A DNA stretch of 64,000 nucleotides from an uncultured Sphingomonadaceae bacterium (GCA_947497455.1 CANMGU010000002.1:528506-592505), one strand, 5' to 3'; shown: positions 36,403 to 45,617, counted from the first letter of the stretch. Translations and numbers: made by a program. Notes: a model not told the origin generated them from the sequence alone.

Positions 36403-37896
36403 ATGCACATGAAACACACCCTGAGTATTTCGGCATTGGCCTTACTGGCTGGCTGTGCGGTGAATCCCAAACCGCTGACGCCAACGCAAATCGACACCAC
36501 AGCGCGCGAGAATATCCTCGCGGTAGATGCCGATCAGGAACCTGTGACCGCTCCGATCAATCTCTATGAGGCGATGGCCCGGGCGTTGAAATATAATCTC
36601 GACTATAAGGTCGAGCTGATGGAAGAGGCGCTCAAGACCCGCGAGCTCAACCTGTCGCGCTATGACATGTTGCCGCAACTGGTCGCCAATGCGGGTTATG
36701 CCGGGCGGAACAACTTCTCTGGCGCCAGTTCACTATCGCTGATCACGCGGCGCCAATCACTGGAACCGTCCACTTCGGCCGAGCGGGATATTTTCACCGG
36801 CGATTTGTCGCTGAGCTGGGATGTGCTCGACTTTGGCCTGTCCTATGTCCGTTCCCAGCAAAAGGCGGACGAGTTTCTGATTTCCCAGGAACGCCGGCGC
36901 AAGGTTGCCAACCGGATTATCGAGGATGTCCGCACTTCCTATTGGCGCGCGGTGAGTGCCGAACGACTTTTGACCAAGCTGAAAGAACTGGAAGGCAATG
37001 TCAGCACTACGCTCGACAATAGTGAACGGCTTGCAGAACGCCGCTTGTCGGCGCCGCTAACCGCACTCACGTATCAGCGTGAGCTAGTCCAGATACAGGC
37101 AGAAATTCGCAAGTTGCAGCGCGAACTGGTCGTGGCCAAGGCACAGTTGGCTGCCCTGATGAACCTGCGTCCTGGCACCAATTTCTCACTTGTATTGCCA
37201 GATCGTACCGAAAATTTGCCGGCCGTGAAATATTCGGGTGAGGATATGATGATGACCGCGCTGAAAAACCGCGCTGAACTGCGTGAGGTCAGCTATCGTC
37301 AGCGGATTAACAGCAAGGAACTGGATGCCGCACTGCTTTCGGCTTTGCCAAGTTTCCGCGGCATATTGGGGGTGAATGTCGATTCCAACGACTTCCTGTT
37401 CAACAATAACTGGTTCCAATATGGCGCGCAGGCGAGCTGGAATGTGCTTAACCTGTTCAAGCTTGGCCCCAAGAAAAAGGCGGTGCGGGCGCAGGATGAC
37501 CTGTTGAGGCAGCGCGAACTGGCGCTGACCATGGCAGTGATGACGCAGGTCCACGTCTCGCGGGCGCGCTTTGGTCATTTGCAGGAAGAATTGCAGACCG
37601 CTGAACATCAGCACCGGGTGCAGGACAAGATCCTCTATCAGATCCGCGCCGGCCACAAGGCAGGTGCGATGAGCCAGCAAACCTTGCTACGGGAGGAAAT
37701 GAACACTCTCGTGGCAGAGGTGAAATATGATATAGCCTATGCCGAGGCGCAAAATGCCTATGCCAATCTGTTTGCGTCCATGGGCATAGATGATTTCGCG
37801 CCGGATCTGACAGGCCGTGAGGATGTCAGCACATTGACCACTTCTCTCGCCACACTTTGGCAGGAACGCGAAGCCGCGATGAAGCTGGATAATTAA
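36403..37896 (+). CDS. TolC-family outer-membrane channel, lipoprotein type
   Basis: This 497-residue protein has the outer-membrane efflux (OEP) architecture: two repeats of long heptad-rich helices (EALKTRELNLSRYDMLPQLV; ERRLSAPLTALTYQRELVQI) with short beta segments. The N-terminus has a lipobox (LALLAGC, Cys18), so it should be acylated like NodT-type factors. It begins 14 bases after the adhesin stop, so it is very probably co-transcribed, and it is followed by two adaptor genes. It most likely forms the outer-membrane exit channel for the giant protein. Confidence 0.9.
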   Translation: MHMKHTLSISALALLAGCAVNPKPLTPTQIDTTARENILAVDADQEPVTAPINLYEAMARALKYNLDYKVELMEEALKTRELNLSRYDMLPQLVANAGYAGRNNFSGASSLSLITRRQSLEPSTSAERDIFTGDLSLSWDVLDFGLSYVRSQQKADEFLISQERRRKVANRIIEDVRTSYWRAVSAERLLTKLKELEGNVSTTLDNSERLAERRLSAPLTALTYQRELVQIQAEIRKLQRELVVAKAQLAALMNLRPGTNFSLVLPDRTENLPAVKYSGEDMMMTALKNRAELREVSYRQRINSKELDAALLSALPSFRGILGVNVDSNDFLFNNNWFQYGAQASWNVLNLFKLGPKKKAVRAQDDLLRQRELALTMAVMTQVHVSRARFGHLQEELQTAEHQHRVQDKILYQIRAGHKAGAMSQQTLLREEMNTLVAEVKYDIAYAEAQNAYANLFASMGIDDFAPDLTGREDVSTLTTSLATLWQEREAAMKLDN

Positions 37897-37921
37897 GCCG
37901 AGTAAATAGAAAGCACGTCCA

Positions 37922-38896
37922 ATGAGTGAAGCAACCGGGGATGAAAGTCCGGAAACCGGGGAAAAATCAAAGGCTCCATGGCTTTGGGGTGGCGGCATTG
38001 CGCTGGCCGCCGCAATTGGCCTTGGCCTTGCCAGTAGCGGCGATGGACCCAATTGGTCGAGCAATGAAGCGGCGCTAAGTGCCACCGAAGAACAGCCGAC
38101 CGAAACGGCCGAGGCAAAGGTTCAAAAACCCGAACCCAAACCCGATCCGGATGTTCGCGGAGTGATCAAACCCAAGCAGGAATCGACAGTCGCATCACGA
38201 ATGACGGCGCGGATCACTTCCATGCCCTTTGGCAAGGGGCGCAGTTTCCGCAAAGGCGCACTGCTAGCGCAATTTGATTGTTCGGCCATTCGGGCGGAGT
38301 TGAAGGCTGCGGAAGCGGCGGCCAATGCCTATAATGTCACTTACAAAACCAATGTCGAGCTCGACCAATATGAAGCGATTGGCAAGAATGAGGTCGCCGT
38401 GGCCAAAGCCAATCTGGGCAAAGCCAATGCAGAAGCCAGCGCGATAAAAGCAAATCTCTCCGACTGTGCTGTCTATGCGCCATTTTCCGGCACAGTTGTT
38501 GAAGAAATTGCGGGTCGTGGCGAGATTGCGGCAAGCGGGCAACCGTTGTTGACCATTCAGAGCGGCGGCGACCTTGAGGTTGAGCTGATCGTACCCAGCA
38601 ACTGGCTTACCTGGCTGCGTCCCGGCGCGGACTTCACCTTCAAGATTGATGAAACCGGTGCAGATGTGACGGGTCAGATTACCCGGCTGGGCGCTTCGGT
38701 AGATCCGGTGAGCAAGACCATCCGCGTTACCGGCAATGTCGACAAAACCGAAAGCTTGGTCCTTCCTGGCATGAGCGGCACCGGCGTTTTTGTGAAACCG
38801 TCGGCCAAACCAGCGCAGAGCACGGCGAAAAAAGCATTGCCTGATGCCCCAGCCAAATCAGAAGCAGCAAAAGCCGATGGCCGCCAGCCCTCCTGA
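37922..38896 (+). CDS. HlyD/RND-type periplasmic adaptor protein
   Basis: The 324-residue membrane-fusion protein has a short cytoplasmic N-terminus, one transmembrane helix (WLWGGGIALAAAIGLGLA) near residues 20-37, and a Pro/Glu/Lys linker. A barrel-sandwich domain follows, split by a helical hairpin: it opens with SMPFGKGRSFRKGALLAQFD and closes with DCAVYAPFSGTVVEEIAGRG. A beta-barrel and an Ala/Lys-rich tail follow. It lies 25 bases after the TolC gene and overlaps the next adaptor gene. It probably bridges the inner-membrane component and the TolC channel. Confidence 0.9.
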   Translation: MSEATGDESPETGEKSKAPWLWGGGIALAAAIGLGLASSGDGPNWSSNEAALSATEEQPTETAEAKVQKPEPKPDPDVRGVIKPKQESTVASRMTARITSMPFGKGRSFRKGALLAQFDCSAIRAELKAAEAAANAYNVTYKTNVELDQYEAIGKNEVAVAKANLGKANAEASAIKANLSDCAVYAPFSGTVVEEIAGRGEIAASGQPLLTIQSGGDLEVELIVPSNWLTWLRPGADFTFKIDETGADVTGQITRLGASVDPVSKTIRVTGNVDKTESLVLPGMSGTGVFVKPSAKPAQSTAKKALPDAPAKSEAAKADGRQPS

Positions 38897-40271
38897 ATCC
38901 GATCCGGCAACCATTGCAATATTGCCTGTAGCTTCGGGAGCGGCACCGATATCCGGTGATGCCAATATGCTGGCCAGCTTGCTCCAATTTGAGGCGGAAG
39001 TGCGTCGCCAGCCCGGTGTCGCTGAACTCCACTATCATGTCGCCAATGATTTGCGCCGCATCCTGCCCTATGAGCAGATGTTCATCGCGCGCCAGCCACG
39101 TATTGGCGATGACTTTCACATTGTCTGTGCTTCCAGCATTTCATCCGTAGACCGCAACGCGCCGCTGATTCAGGCGATAGAAAAACTGATTGCGAAACTG
39201 GCCAAAAATGACGGGCTGGAACGGCCACATGATTTCACTCTCGGCGCGATGAGTGAGGATCCCGCGCTAGCGGAATATCCTTATGGTGAATGCCGCTGGC
39301 AGCCTTTGCTCGATAGCGAGGAAAAGGTGTTTGGCGGGCTGTTAGTGATGCGCGAAGCGCCATTTCGCGAAGGCGAAGGTTATCGGCTAACACGGCTTTC
39401 CGAAACCGTTTCCCATAGCTGGCGGGCGCTGACCGGAGACAAGCCGGTCAAACGCATTGGTCGCTTTGGACGCAAAGAGAAAATCGGCATATTGGTCGCC
39501 TTATTGGTCATTGCGCTCTTCCCGGTTCGCATGACCGCACTGGCACCTGTCGAAGTTGTGGCCGCGCGTCCATTCATGGTTGCCGCTCCGTTTTCCGGTG
39601 TCATTTCGCGCATTCATGTGGCTCCGAATGCGGCGGTCGAGGAAGGCGCATTGCTGGTATCTTTTGATGATGTGAAGCTGTCCAACGAACTGAAACTCGC
39701 GCAGGAAAAACTGGCTGTGGCCAAGGCGCGGGTGGACCGGTCCACTAGCACCGCCTTTGGCAAGGATGACGAGACCCGCGAGATTGCTACCCTTCGCGCG
39801 GAATATGAGCTGGCGCAAGCTGATTACAATTTTGCAAATGATGTCATGGGACTGTCTCAGATCAAGGCCCCGCGTGGCGGCATGGCGATTTACAGCGACC
39901 GCCGCGACTGGGAAGGCCGCGCAGTCAATGTTGGCGATCCGATCTTGCAGGTGGCCGATCCGGGCCAGATCGCGCTGCGTATTGATTTGCCCGCAGCCGA
40001 ACAGATGGCGCTCGAACGCGGATCACGCGTAAAAGTCTGGCTGGATGCGCAACCGCTCTGGGCGATTGAGGGCAAGGTGGAGCATGCCAGCTATCAGGCG
40101 CGGCAGACGGCCGAGGGGATATTGGCTTTTGCGGTGACAGCCCAACCGACGTCCGGCAATCCGCGCATTGGTTCGCGCGGCACGGCGAAGCTTTATGGCG
40201 AGTGGGTGCCGCTCATCTATTCGCTGCTCAAGCGCCCGATAGCGAGCTTTAGACAAACCATCGGCCTATGA
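38844..40271 (+). CDS. HlyD-like adaptor with N-terminal GAF-like domain
   Basis: The 475-residue protein joins two parts. Residues about 45-200 resemble a GAF domain (VANDLRRILPYEQMFIARQP, VFGGLLVMREAPF) and would be cytoplasmic. One transmembrane helix (KIGILVALLVIALFP, about 213-231) leads to a periplasmic HlyD part with barrel-sandwich halves (APFSGVISRIHVAPNAAVEE; KAPRGGMAIYSDRRDWEG) and a coiled hairpin. The start at 38844 overlaps the previous gene by 53 bases; ATG 38877 is an alternative. The stop overlaps the M50 gene by four bases (ATGA). A sensory or regulatory input to the export complex is inferred. Confidence 0.87.
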   Translation: MPQPNQKQQKPMAASPPESDPATIAILPVASGAAPISGDANMLASLLQFEAEVRRQPGVAELHYHVANDLRRILPYEQMFIARQPRIGDDFHIVCASSISSVDRNAPLIQAIEKLIAKLAKNDGLERPHDFTLGAMSEDPALAEYPYGECRWQPLLDSEEKVFGGLLVMREAPFREGEGYRLTRLSETVSHSWRALTGDKPVKRIGRFGRKEKIGILVALLVIALFPVRMTALAPVEVVAARPFMVAAPFSGVISRIHVAPNAAVEEGALLVSFDDVKLSNELKLAQEKLAVAKARVDRSTSTAFGKDDETREIATLRAEYELAQADYNFANDVMGLSQIKAPRGGMAIYSDRRDWEGRAVNVGDPILQVADPGQIALRIDLPAAEQMALERGSRVKVWLDAQPLWAIEGKVEHASYQARQTAEGILAFAVTAQPTSGNPRIGSRGTAKLYGEWVPLIYSLLKRPIASFRQTIGL

Positions 40272-42418
40272 CCGCTGCTGCGCCTGTCGAACCGGAACGG
40301 CCCTTATTGCCGCCACTGCGGCAGGAGTTGCGGATTGAGCCGGGCGCTGCACTGGTCACCGGCGCGCCCAGCTGGACTCTGTTTGATCCGGTCCGGCATC
40401 TGTTCTTTCAATTGGGCAGAATTGAATATCGTATCCTCTCCCGCTGGGCATCCGGTGATCTCGCAAAGGTCAATGATGACCTGGTGGCAGAAGGACTGGA
40501 CGAGGAAGAAATAAACAATGCCTTTAGCCAGGTTGTCGATTTCTCCCTAACCAACAGCCTCACCGTGACGCCGATGGGCGATACAGTCGCGAGCTTCACA
40601 GAACAGCGGGAAACAGCCAAAAAGGCTTGGTGGAAATGGATGTTGGATAATTATCTGTTCATCCGCATCCCGATTGTCAAGCCGGCAGCTTTTCTGGAAC
40701 GGACGATCGACAAGGTTGCACCGCTCTGGTCCTATCCGGCTTTGACCTTCTTCGCCTTGCTGGCACTCACCGGCCTGTTTCTGGTTTCGCGCCAGTGGGA
40801 CAGTTTCCTCGCATCCTTTCTCTATTTCTTCAGCTGGCAGGGCCTAATTGCCTATGGGATCGGCCTGTTTGTGATCAAGATTCTCCATGAGCTGGGCCAT
40901 GCCTATACCGCGACCCGCTTTGGTTGCCGTGTGCCGAGCATGGGGGTCAGCTTTCTGGTGATGATGCCCGTCCTCTATACCGATACATCTGGCGCGTGGC
41001 GGCTGACATCGCGCAAGCAGCGGCTGATGATCGATTGTGCCGGTGTCACGGTTGAGTTGATGATTGCGGGCCTTGCGACCATGGCCTGGGTGCTGCTGCC
41101 CGATGGCATGCTGCGCAGCGTTGCCTTCATTCTTGCCACCACCAGCTGGGTGATGAGCCTCGCGATCAACCTCAACCCGTTCATGCGCTTTGACGGCTAT
41201 TATGTGCTGTCCGACTGGCTTGGCGTGCCCAATCTGCAACCGCGCGCATTTGCGCTGGGCCGCTGGCGGCTGCGTGAGATGCTATTCGCTTTGGGTGATG
41301 ACGCCCCCGAACAGGTGCCGGACCGATTGCGCCGCGGGATGATCGTCTATGCGTGGATGACCTGGATCTACCGCCTGTTCCTGTTCATCGGTATCGCGCT
41401 GTTGGTCTACACGCTGTTTTTCAAATTGCTCGGGGTGATCCTGTTCGTTGTTGAAATTGCCGTGTTCATTGCCCGTCCTATGCTTTCGGAATTCAAGGTC
41501 TGGGCGAGCATGAAGGACCGGATTTTGGCCACTTCGCGGACGCGATTGCTCCTTATTGGCGGCGGCATAGCACTGCTGCTTTGCCTGTTGCCACTCGATC
41601 GCCATATCAGCGCGCCCGCTGTGCTTACTCCGATTGGGGCGTCTCCGATTGTCGCCGGTGACCCGGGCAAGGTGGAAAAGCTGTTTGTCGAGAATGGCCA
41701 AAGAGTTGCGGCGGGCGCACCGCTGGTTCAACTCTCGGCTCCCGAGCTGGAGCAGTCCATCGCGGCCACCAAAGTCAGGATAGCCAATCTGCAATTGCAA
41801 TTTGGTCGCGGCGCGGCGGACGAGATCGATCTGTCCAACCGCATGGTTCTCGAACGGGAACTCAAGCAGGAACAGGATCAACTCAGCGGCCTCGAACTGC
41901 GCAGCGAACGGCTCATCCTGCGAGCGCCGATTGCCGGTATTGTGACCGACCTGTCGCCGGATATTCACAGCGGGCGTTGGCTCGGCGGGGCGGAGCCCAT
42001 TGCCTATATCGTCACATCCGATGACTATGATATTCAAGCCTATGTCAGTGAAGACGATATCTGGCGCATATCCAAAGACGCGCGCGGCCGCTTTGTTCCG
42101 GATGATCCGGTACAGGCATCCCGAGCTGCCATGCTGGTTGAGAAATCGACCAACGCGGTTGAGAGAATTGATCAGCCGATATTGTCTTCCGTCAATGGCG
42201 GCCCCATCGCCTCGGACAAGGACGAGAATGTCCTGCGACCCCGCGCCGCCCTTTACCGCGTGCGCCTGATCGCGTCGAAAAAGGTGTATAAAGATGGTGA
42301 GGCTTTGCAGCTGACACCCGGCAGTGTCGAAATTGCCGCAACCGGCCGGTCGGTTGCTGGTGGCTTGCTCGACAAGGTGACGCGCCTGTTCAGAAGCGAA
42401 GCGTCCCTGACCAATTGA
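40268..42418 (+). CDS. M50 site-2-protease-type peptidase fused to HlyD-like domain
   Basis: This 716-residue polytopic membrane protein has an N-terminal segment (about 34-100; SWTLFDPVRHLFFQLGRIEY) resembling the PqqD winged-helix fold. The M50 zinc-peptidase core has HELGH at residues 207-211 and the third-ligand motif NPFMRFDGYY with Asp309. After the last helix (LLIGGGIALLLCLLPLD) a HlyD-type barrel-sandwich and coiled hairpin follow (VEKLFVENGQRVAAGAPLVQ; LRAPIAGIVTDLSPDIHSGR). Such M50-HlyD fusions occur beside secretion and RiPP genes. It closes the adhesin-TolC-HlyD-HlyD operon and could cut the substrate leader. All catalytic residues look intact. Confidence 0.9.
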   Translation: MTAAAPVEPERPLLPPLRQELRIEPGAALVTGAPSWTLFDPVRHLFFQLGRIEYRILSRWASGDLAKVNDDLVAEGLDEEEINNAFSQVVDFSLTNSLTVTPMGDTVASFTEQRETAKKAWWKWMLDNYLFIRIPIVKPAAFLERTIDKVAPLWSYPALTFFALLALTGLFLVSRQWDSFLASFLYFFSWQGLIAYGIGLFVIKILHELGHAYTATRFGCRVPSMGVSFLVMMPVLYTDTSGAWRLTSRKQRLMIDCAGVTVELMIAGLATMAWVLLPDGMLRSVAFILATTSWVMSLAINLNPFMRFDGYYVLSDWLGVPNLQPRAFALGRWRLREMLFALGDDAPEQVPDRLRRGMIVYAWMTWIYRLFLFIGIALLVYTLFFKLLGVILFVVEIAVFIARPMLSEFKVWASMKDRILATSRTRLLLIGGGIALLLCLLPLDRHISAPAVLTPIGASPIVAGDPGKVEKLFVENGQRVAAGAPLVQLSAPELEQSIAATKVRIANLQLQFGRGAADEIDLSNRMVLERELKQEQDQLSGLELRSERLILRAPIAGIVTDLSPDIHSGRWLGGAEPIAYIVTSDDYDIQAYVSEDDIWRISKDARGRFVPDDPVQASRAAMLVEKSTNAVERIDQPILSSVNGGPIASDKDENVLRPRAALYRVRLIASKKVYKDGEALQLTPGSVEIAATGRSVAGGLLDKVTRLFRSEASLTN

Positions 42419-42515
42419 CCAGATAGCGCACGGCGCTTCCCGTTGTTTAACTGATTCGCTTCTTTAACCAATCTGATTTATGCTTGCCTCAACAAGAATC
42501 ACGAGGGGTATGGAC

Positions 42516-44051
42516 ATGGAACAACTAGGTGCGCTCGATGCGATGTTTGCCTATACGGAAACACGCAATACGCCGATGCATATTGGTCAGTTGCTCATCT
42601 ATGATCCATCGACAGCTCCCGGCGGCAAGGTCGGGTTCAAGGATATTTTGCACTATATTGAAGGCCGGCTTGATGGTGCGCGGATATTCCGTCAGAAACT
42701 GGTGCGCGTGCCGCTCGATCTTGATCATCCCTATTGGATTGAAGACGAGAATTTCGATCTTGAATATCATGTCCGTCATATCGCCTTGCCACAGCCCGGC
42801 GACTGGCGGCAGCTGTGCATTCAGGCGGCGCGGATCTATGCGCGGCCATTGGATATGGATCGTCCACTCTGGGAGTTTACGGTCATTGAGGGGCTCGACA
42901 ATGTCGAAGGCATTCCCAAAGGCAGTTTTGCGGTGATGCACAAATTCCACCACGCGGCCGTGGACGGGCAGTCGGGGCTGCAGATGACCCTGGCGCTGCA
43001 CGATCTGGATGCGAAAATGAAACCGCGAAAATGGGACAAGCAGTGGCGCGCCGAACCCAAACCGAATGACCTTGGCTTGTTGATGCGGGCGCAGGTCAAT
43101 AATATCGCCAATCCGGTGCGCGGCCTTCAGACGCTTGGCAAGCTGCTTCCTGTACCGAAACGCATGTTTGATTTCGCAAGAGAGAATAAGCAGCAAAAAG
43201 ATGCAGCGACCGGCATTCCCAAGACACGCTTTGGTGACAGGTTGACGCCGCACCGCGTTTTTGACGGAAAGATATTTCCGCTCGCTGATATCAAAACAAT
43301 CCGTTCCGCATTTCCCGGTGTGACGGTTAATGATGTGATGTTGACCGTGGTTGGCGGCACCATGCGCGCCTATCTGCAAAGCAAGGGCGAGCTGCCGGAT
43401 AACACATTGAAGGCTGGTGCACCGATTTCGGTACGCGATGACAATGGCGAAGCGGCTGGTGGCAATCAGGTCTCAATGATGACAGTCGGTCTCGGTACGC
43501 ATATTGCCGACCCGGCGGAACGGCTGGAATTTGTCGCCAAGGAAACCAATCGGTCCAAACATATGGTTGAAGCGGTCGGTGCGCGGACGTTGATGGAACT
43601 GAGTGGCGCAATGCCGGCGGGCCTGACGGCAGCGGCGACCAAGCTGGCCGCGCGCATGGGGTTAGGCCAGACGGTTGCTCCGCAGATGAACACGGTCGTC
43701 ACCAACGTGCCGGGACCACCCGTCTCGATGTATTTTGCCGGCGCCGAACTGAAACGCAGCTTTGGCATGGGTTTGCCAACTGATGGCATGGGCGTTTTTC
43801 ATATCGTCACCAGCTATCACGGAGAGATCATGCTGACGATTACGGCTGATCGTGAGATGCTGCCGGATCCGGCTGTCTATGTCGATTTTGCCGAGAAAAG
43901 CCTCAAGGGGCTTTTGGCAGCGGCGAAGAAAGCCAATGCAGCAGCAGCGAAAAAGGCCAAGCCGAAAAAGCCCGCGGCCAAAAAACCAAAAAAGCGTCTG
44001 ACCACACCTTCCGCTACGGCAGGCAAGGGTCGCAGGAAAGCTGCCAAATAG
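42516..44051 (+). CDS. Wax ester synthase/diacylglycerol O-acyltransferase (WS/DGAT)
   Basis: The 511-residue acyltransferase has the family active site HHAAVDG (H145, H146, D150) and the conserved N-terminal LDAMFAYTETRNTPMHIG, plus a C-terminal NVPGPP motif. Members esterify acyl-CoA to alcohols or diacylglycerol, making storage wax esters or triacylglycerol. GAGGGG ends seven bases before ATG 42516, favoured over ATG 42510 or 42480. The last 45 or so residues form an unusual Lys/Ala/Pro-rich tail (KKAKPKKPAAKKPKK). SDR and MaoC genes follow on the same strand. Confidence 0.92.
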   Translation: MEQLGALDAMFAYTETRNTPMHIGQLLIYDPSTAPGGKVGFKDILHYIEGRLDGARIFRQKLVRVPLDLDHPYWIEDENFDLEYHVRHIALPQPGDWRQLCIQAARIYARPLDMDRPLWEFTVIEGLDNVEGIPKGSFAVMHKFHHAAVDGQSGLQMTLALHDLDAKMKPRKWDKQWRAEPKPNDLGLLMRAQVNNIANPVRGLQTLGKLLPVPKRMFDFARENKQQKDAATGIPKTRFGDRLTPHRVFDGKIFPLADIKTIRSAFPGVTVNDVMLTVVGGTMRAYLQSKGELPDNTLKAGAPISVRDDNGEAAGGNQVSMMTVGLGTHIADPAERLEFVAKETNRSKHMVEAVGARTLMELSGAMPAGLTAAATKLAARMGLGQTVAPQMNTVVTNVPGPPVSMYFAGAELKRSFGMGLPTDGMGVFHIVTSYHGEIMLTITADREMLPDPAVYVDFAEKSLKGLLAAAKKANAAAAKKAKPKKPAAKKPKKRLTTPSATAGKGRRKAAK

Positions 44052-44154
44052 TCGCACCCTGAATCGACATCCCTTGGCTTGACTCGATGGAATGGATTGC
44101 GCATCCATCGGCGCAATTAATTCATCCCTATAAAAAGCGAGAGGCGAAACTCCC

Positions 44155-45069
44155 ATGAGCACAGTAGAATTTAATGATCGCGTAGCCATTGTCACCGGCG
44201 CCGGTGCCGGGCTTGGTAAGCAGCATGCGATGGAACTCGCGCGGCGCGGCGTGAAAGTTGTCGTCAACGATTTTGGCGGCGCGCGTGATGGCACTGGCGG
44301 TTCCGCCACCGTGGCGGAGCAGGTTGTTGCAGAGATCGAAGCCGAGGGCGGTGAAGCCATGGCAGCCGGGTGCAGTGTCACCGATATGCCAGCGGTCGAG
44401 AAAATGGTTGCCGATGCGATCGCCAAATGGGGCCATGTCGACATTCTCGTCAACAATGCAGGCGTGCTGCGCGACAAGAGCTTCCACAAAATGGGAATGG
44501 AAGATTTTCAGTTTGTCATGGACGTCCACCTCACTGGTAGCGCCAATTGCACCAAGGCAGTCTGGGATCATATGCGCGAGCGCCAATATGGTCGGATCGT
44601 GATGACGACTTCCTCCACGGGCCTCTACGGCAATTTTGGTCAGGTTAACTATGGCGCTGCGAAACTGGCGCTGGTTGGCATGATGAACAGCCTGCATCAG
44701 GAAGGCGCGGGCAAAGGCATTCACACCAACTGTATCTCTCCGGTCGCGGCGACTCGCATGACCGAAGATATCATGCCGGAAGAAGCCCTGAAATTGCTGG
44801 TTCCCGAAGCGGTGACGCCTGCCGTGGTCTATCTGTGCAGCGATGGCGCGCCATCCAAGACCATATTGACGGCCGGTGCCGGCGGTTTCGCAGCCGCCAA
44901 AATCCTCGAGACCGAGGGTATCTGGCTACCGGAAGCCAATCGCAATGCCGAAGCCATTGCCGCAAATATCGACCAGATTCTCGATGAAACCGGCATGCAG
45001 GAATATGCCAATGGCGGCGGACAGGGCGGTAAGTTTTTCCGCCGGATGCAGGAAGTGATGAAGGGCTAA
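44155..45069 (+). CDS. SDR-family oxidoreductase (MFE/17-beta-HSD4-like)
   Basis: The 304-residue short-chain dehydrogenase has the cofactor motif VTGAGAGLGKQHAMELARRG, the NNAG motif, a catalytic Ser-Tyr-Lys set (TTSSTGLYG, NYGAAK) and a long C-terminus. It resembles the 3-hydroxyacyl-CoA dehydrogenase part of peroxisomal multifunctional enzyme type 2, which would fit the MaoC-type dehydratase directly downstream. The pair may run beta-oxidation of a branched or steroid-like acyl-CoA. GCGAGAGG lies upstream of ATG 44155. Confidence 0.9.
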   Translation: MSTVEFNDRVAIVTGAGAGLGKQHAMELARRGVKVVVNDFGGARDGTGGSATVAEQVVAEIEAEGGEAMAAGCSVTDMPAVEKMVADAIAKWGHVDILVNNAGVLRDKSFHKMGMEDFQFVMDVHLTGSANCTKAVWDHMRERQYGRIVMTTSSTGLYGNFGQVNYGAAKLALVGMMNSLHQEGAGKGIHTNCISPVAATRMTEDIMPEEALKLLVPEAVTPAVVYLCSDGAPSKTILTAGAGGFAAAKILETEGIWLPEANRNAEAIAANIDQILDETGMQEYANGGGQGGKFFRRMQEVMKG

Positions 45070-45094
45070 AAGAACCCCAATTAGGAGAAAGAAA

Positions 45095-45553
45095 ATGCCA
45101 ATAATCAAAACCGAAGAACTGGAAAGCTGGAAAGGCAAGGAAGTCGGCGTGTCCGAATGGTTTGAAGCCAGCCAGGACCGGATCAACAAATTTGCCGATT
45201 GCACCGAAGATCATCAGTTCATCCATATTGACGAGGAAAAAGCAAAGGCCACGCCTTTTGGTGGCACCATTGCCCATGGACTGCTGACGCTCTCGTTGAT
45301 GCCGGCCATGTCCTACGGCTGCACCCTGGGTCTTGAAGGTACCGTCATGGGCATCAACTATGGCTATGACAAGGTCCGCTTCCTCAACCCGGTTCGTGCC
45401 GGATCAAAGGTCCGCGCCCGCCATGTGCTGTTTGATGCGGTCGAAAAACAGCCGGGCCGCTGGCTGATGACCTATGATGTCACAGTGGAAATTGAAGGCA
45501 TCGAAACACCAGCCTTGATTGCCCGATCGCTGGCAATGATCGTGGTTGGTTAG
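45095..45553 (+). CDS. MaoC-family dehydratase
   Basis: The 152-residue hotdog-fold protein has the hydratase-2 motif around FADCTEDHQFIHIDEEKAKA and GGTIAHGLLTLSL, including the catalytic Asp and His. It should hydrate or dehydrate an enoyl/3-hydroxyacyl-CoA. TAGGAGAA precedes ATG 45095, 25 bases after the SDR gene, indicating one transcript. A terminator-like hairpin follows. Confidence 0.92.
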   Translation: MPIIKTEELESWKGKEVGVSEWFEASQDRINKFADCTEDHQFIHIDEEKAKATPFGGTIAHGLLTLSLMPAMSYGCTLGLEGTVMGINYGYDKVRFLNPVRAGSKVRARHVLFDAVEKQPGRWLMTYDVTVEIEGIETPALIARSLAMIVVG

Positions 45554-45573
45554 ACGCAAGCTATATTGGTTTC

Positions 45574-45612
45574 AAAAAGGGCTCCGAACTGGTTTCGGGG
45601 CCTTATTTGTTT
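45574..45612. terminator. Bidirectional intrinsic terminator between convergent genes
   Basis: The stem GGCTCCGAA (45580-45588) pairs with TTCGGGGCC (45594-45602), with one G-U pair and a five-base loop. On the plus strand it is followed by TTATTTGTTT. On the minus strand the hairpin is followed by TTTTT (complement of 45574-45578). It lies between the stops of the MaoC gene (plus) and the SRPBCC gene (minus), as expected for a shared terminator. Confidence 0.65.
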
Positions 45613-45617
45613 GCGTA

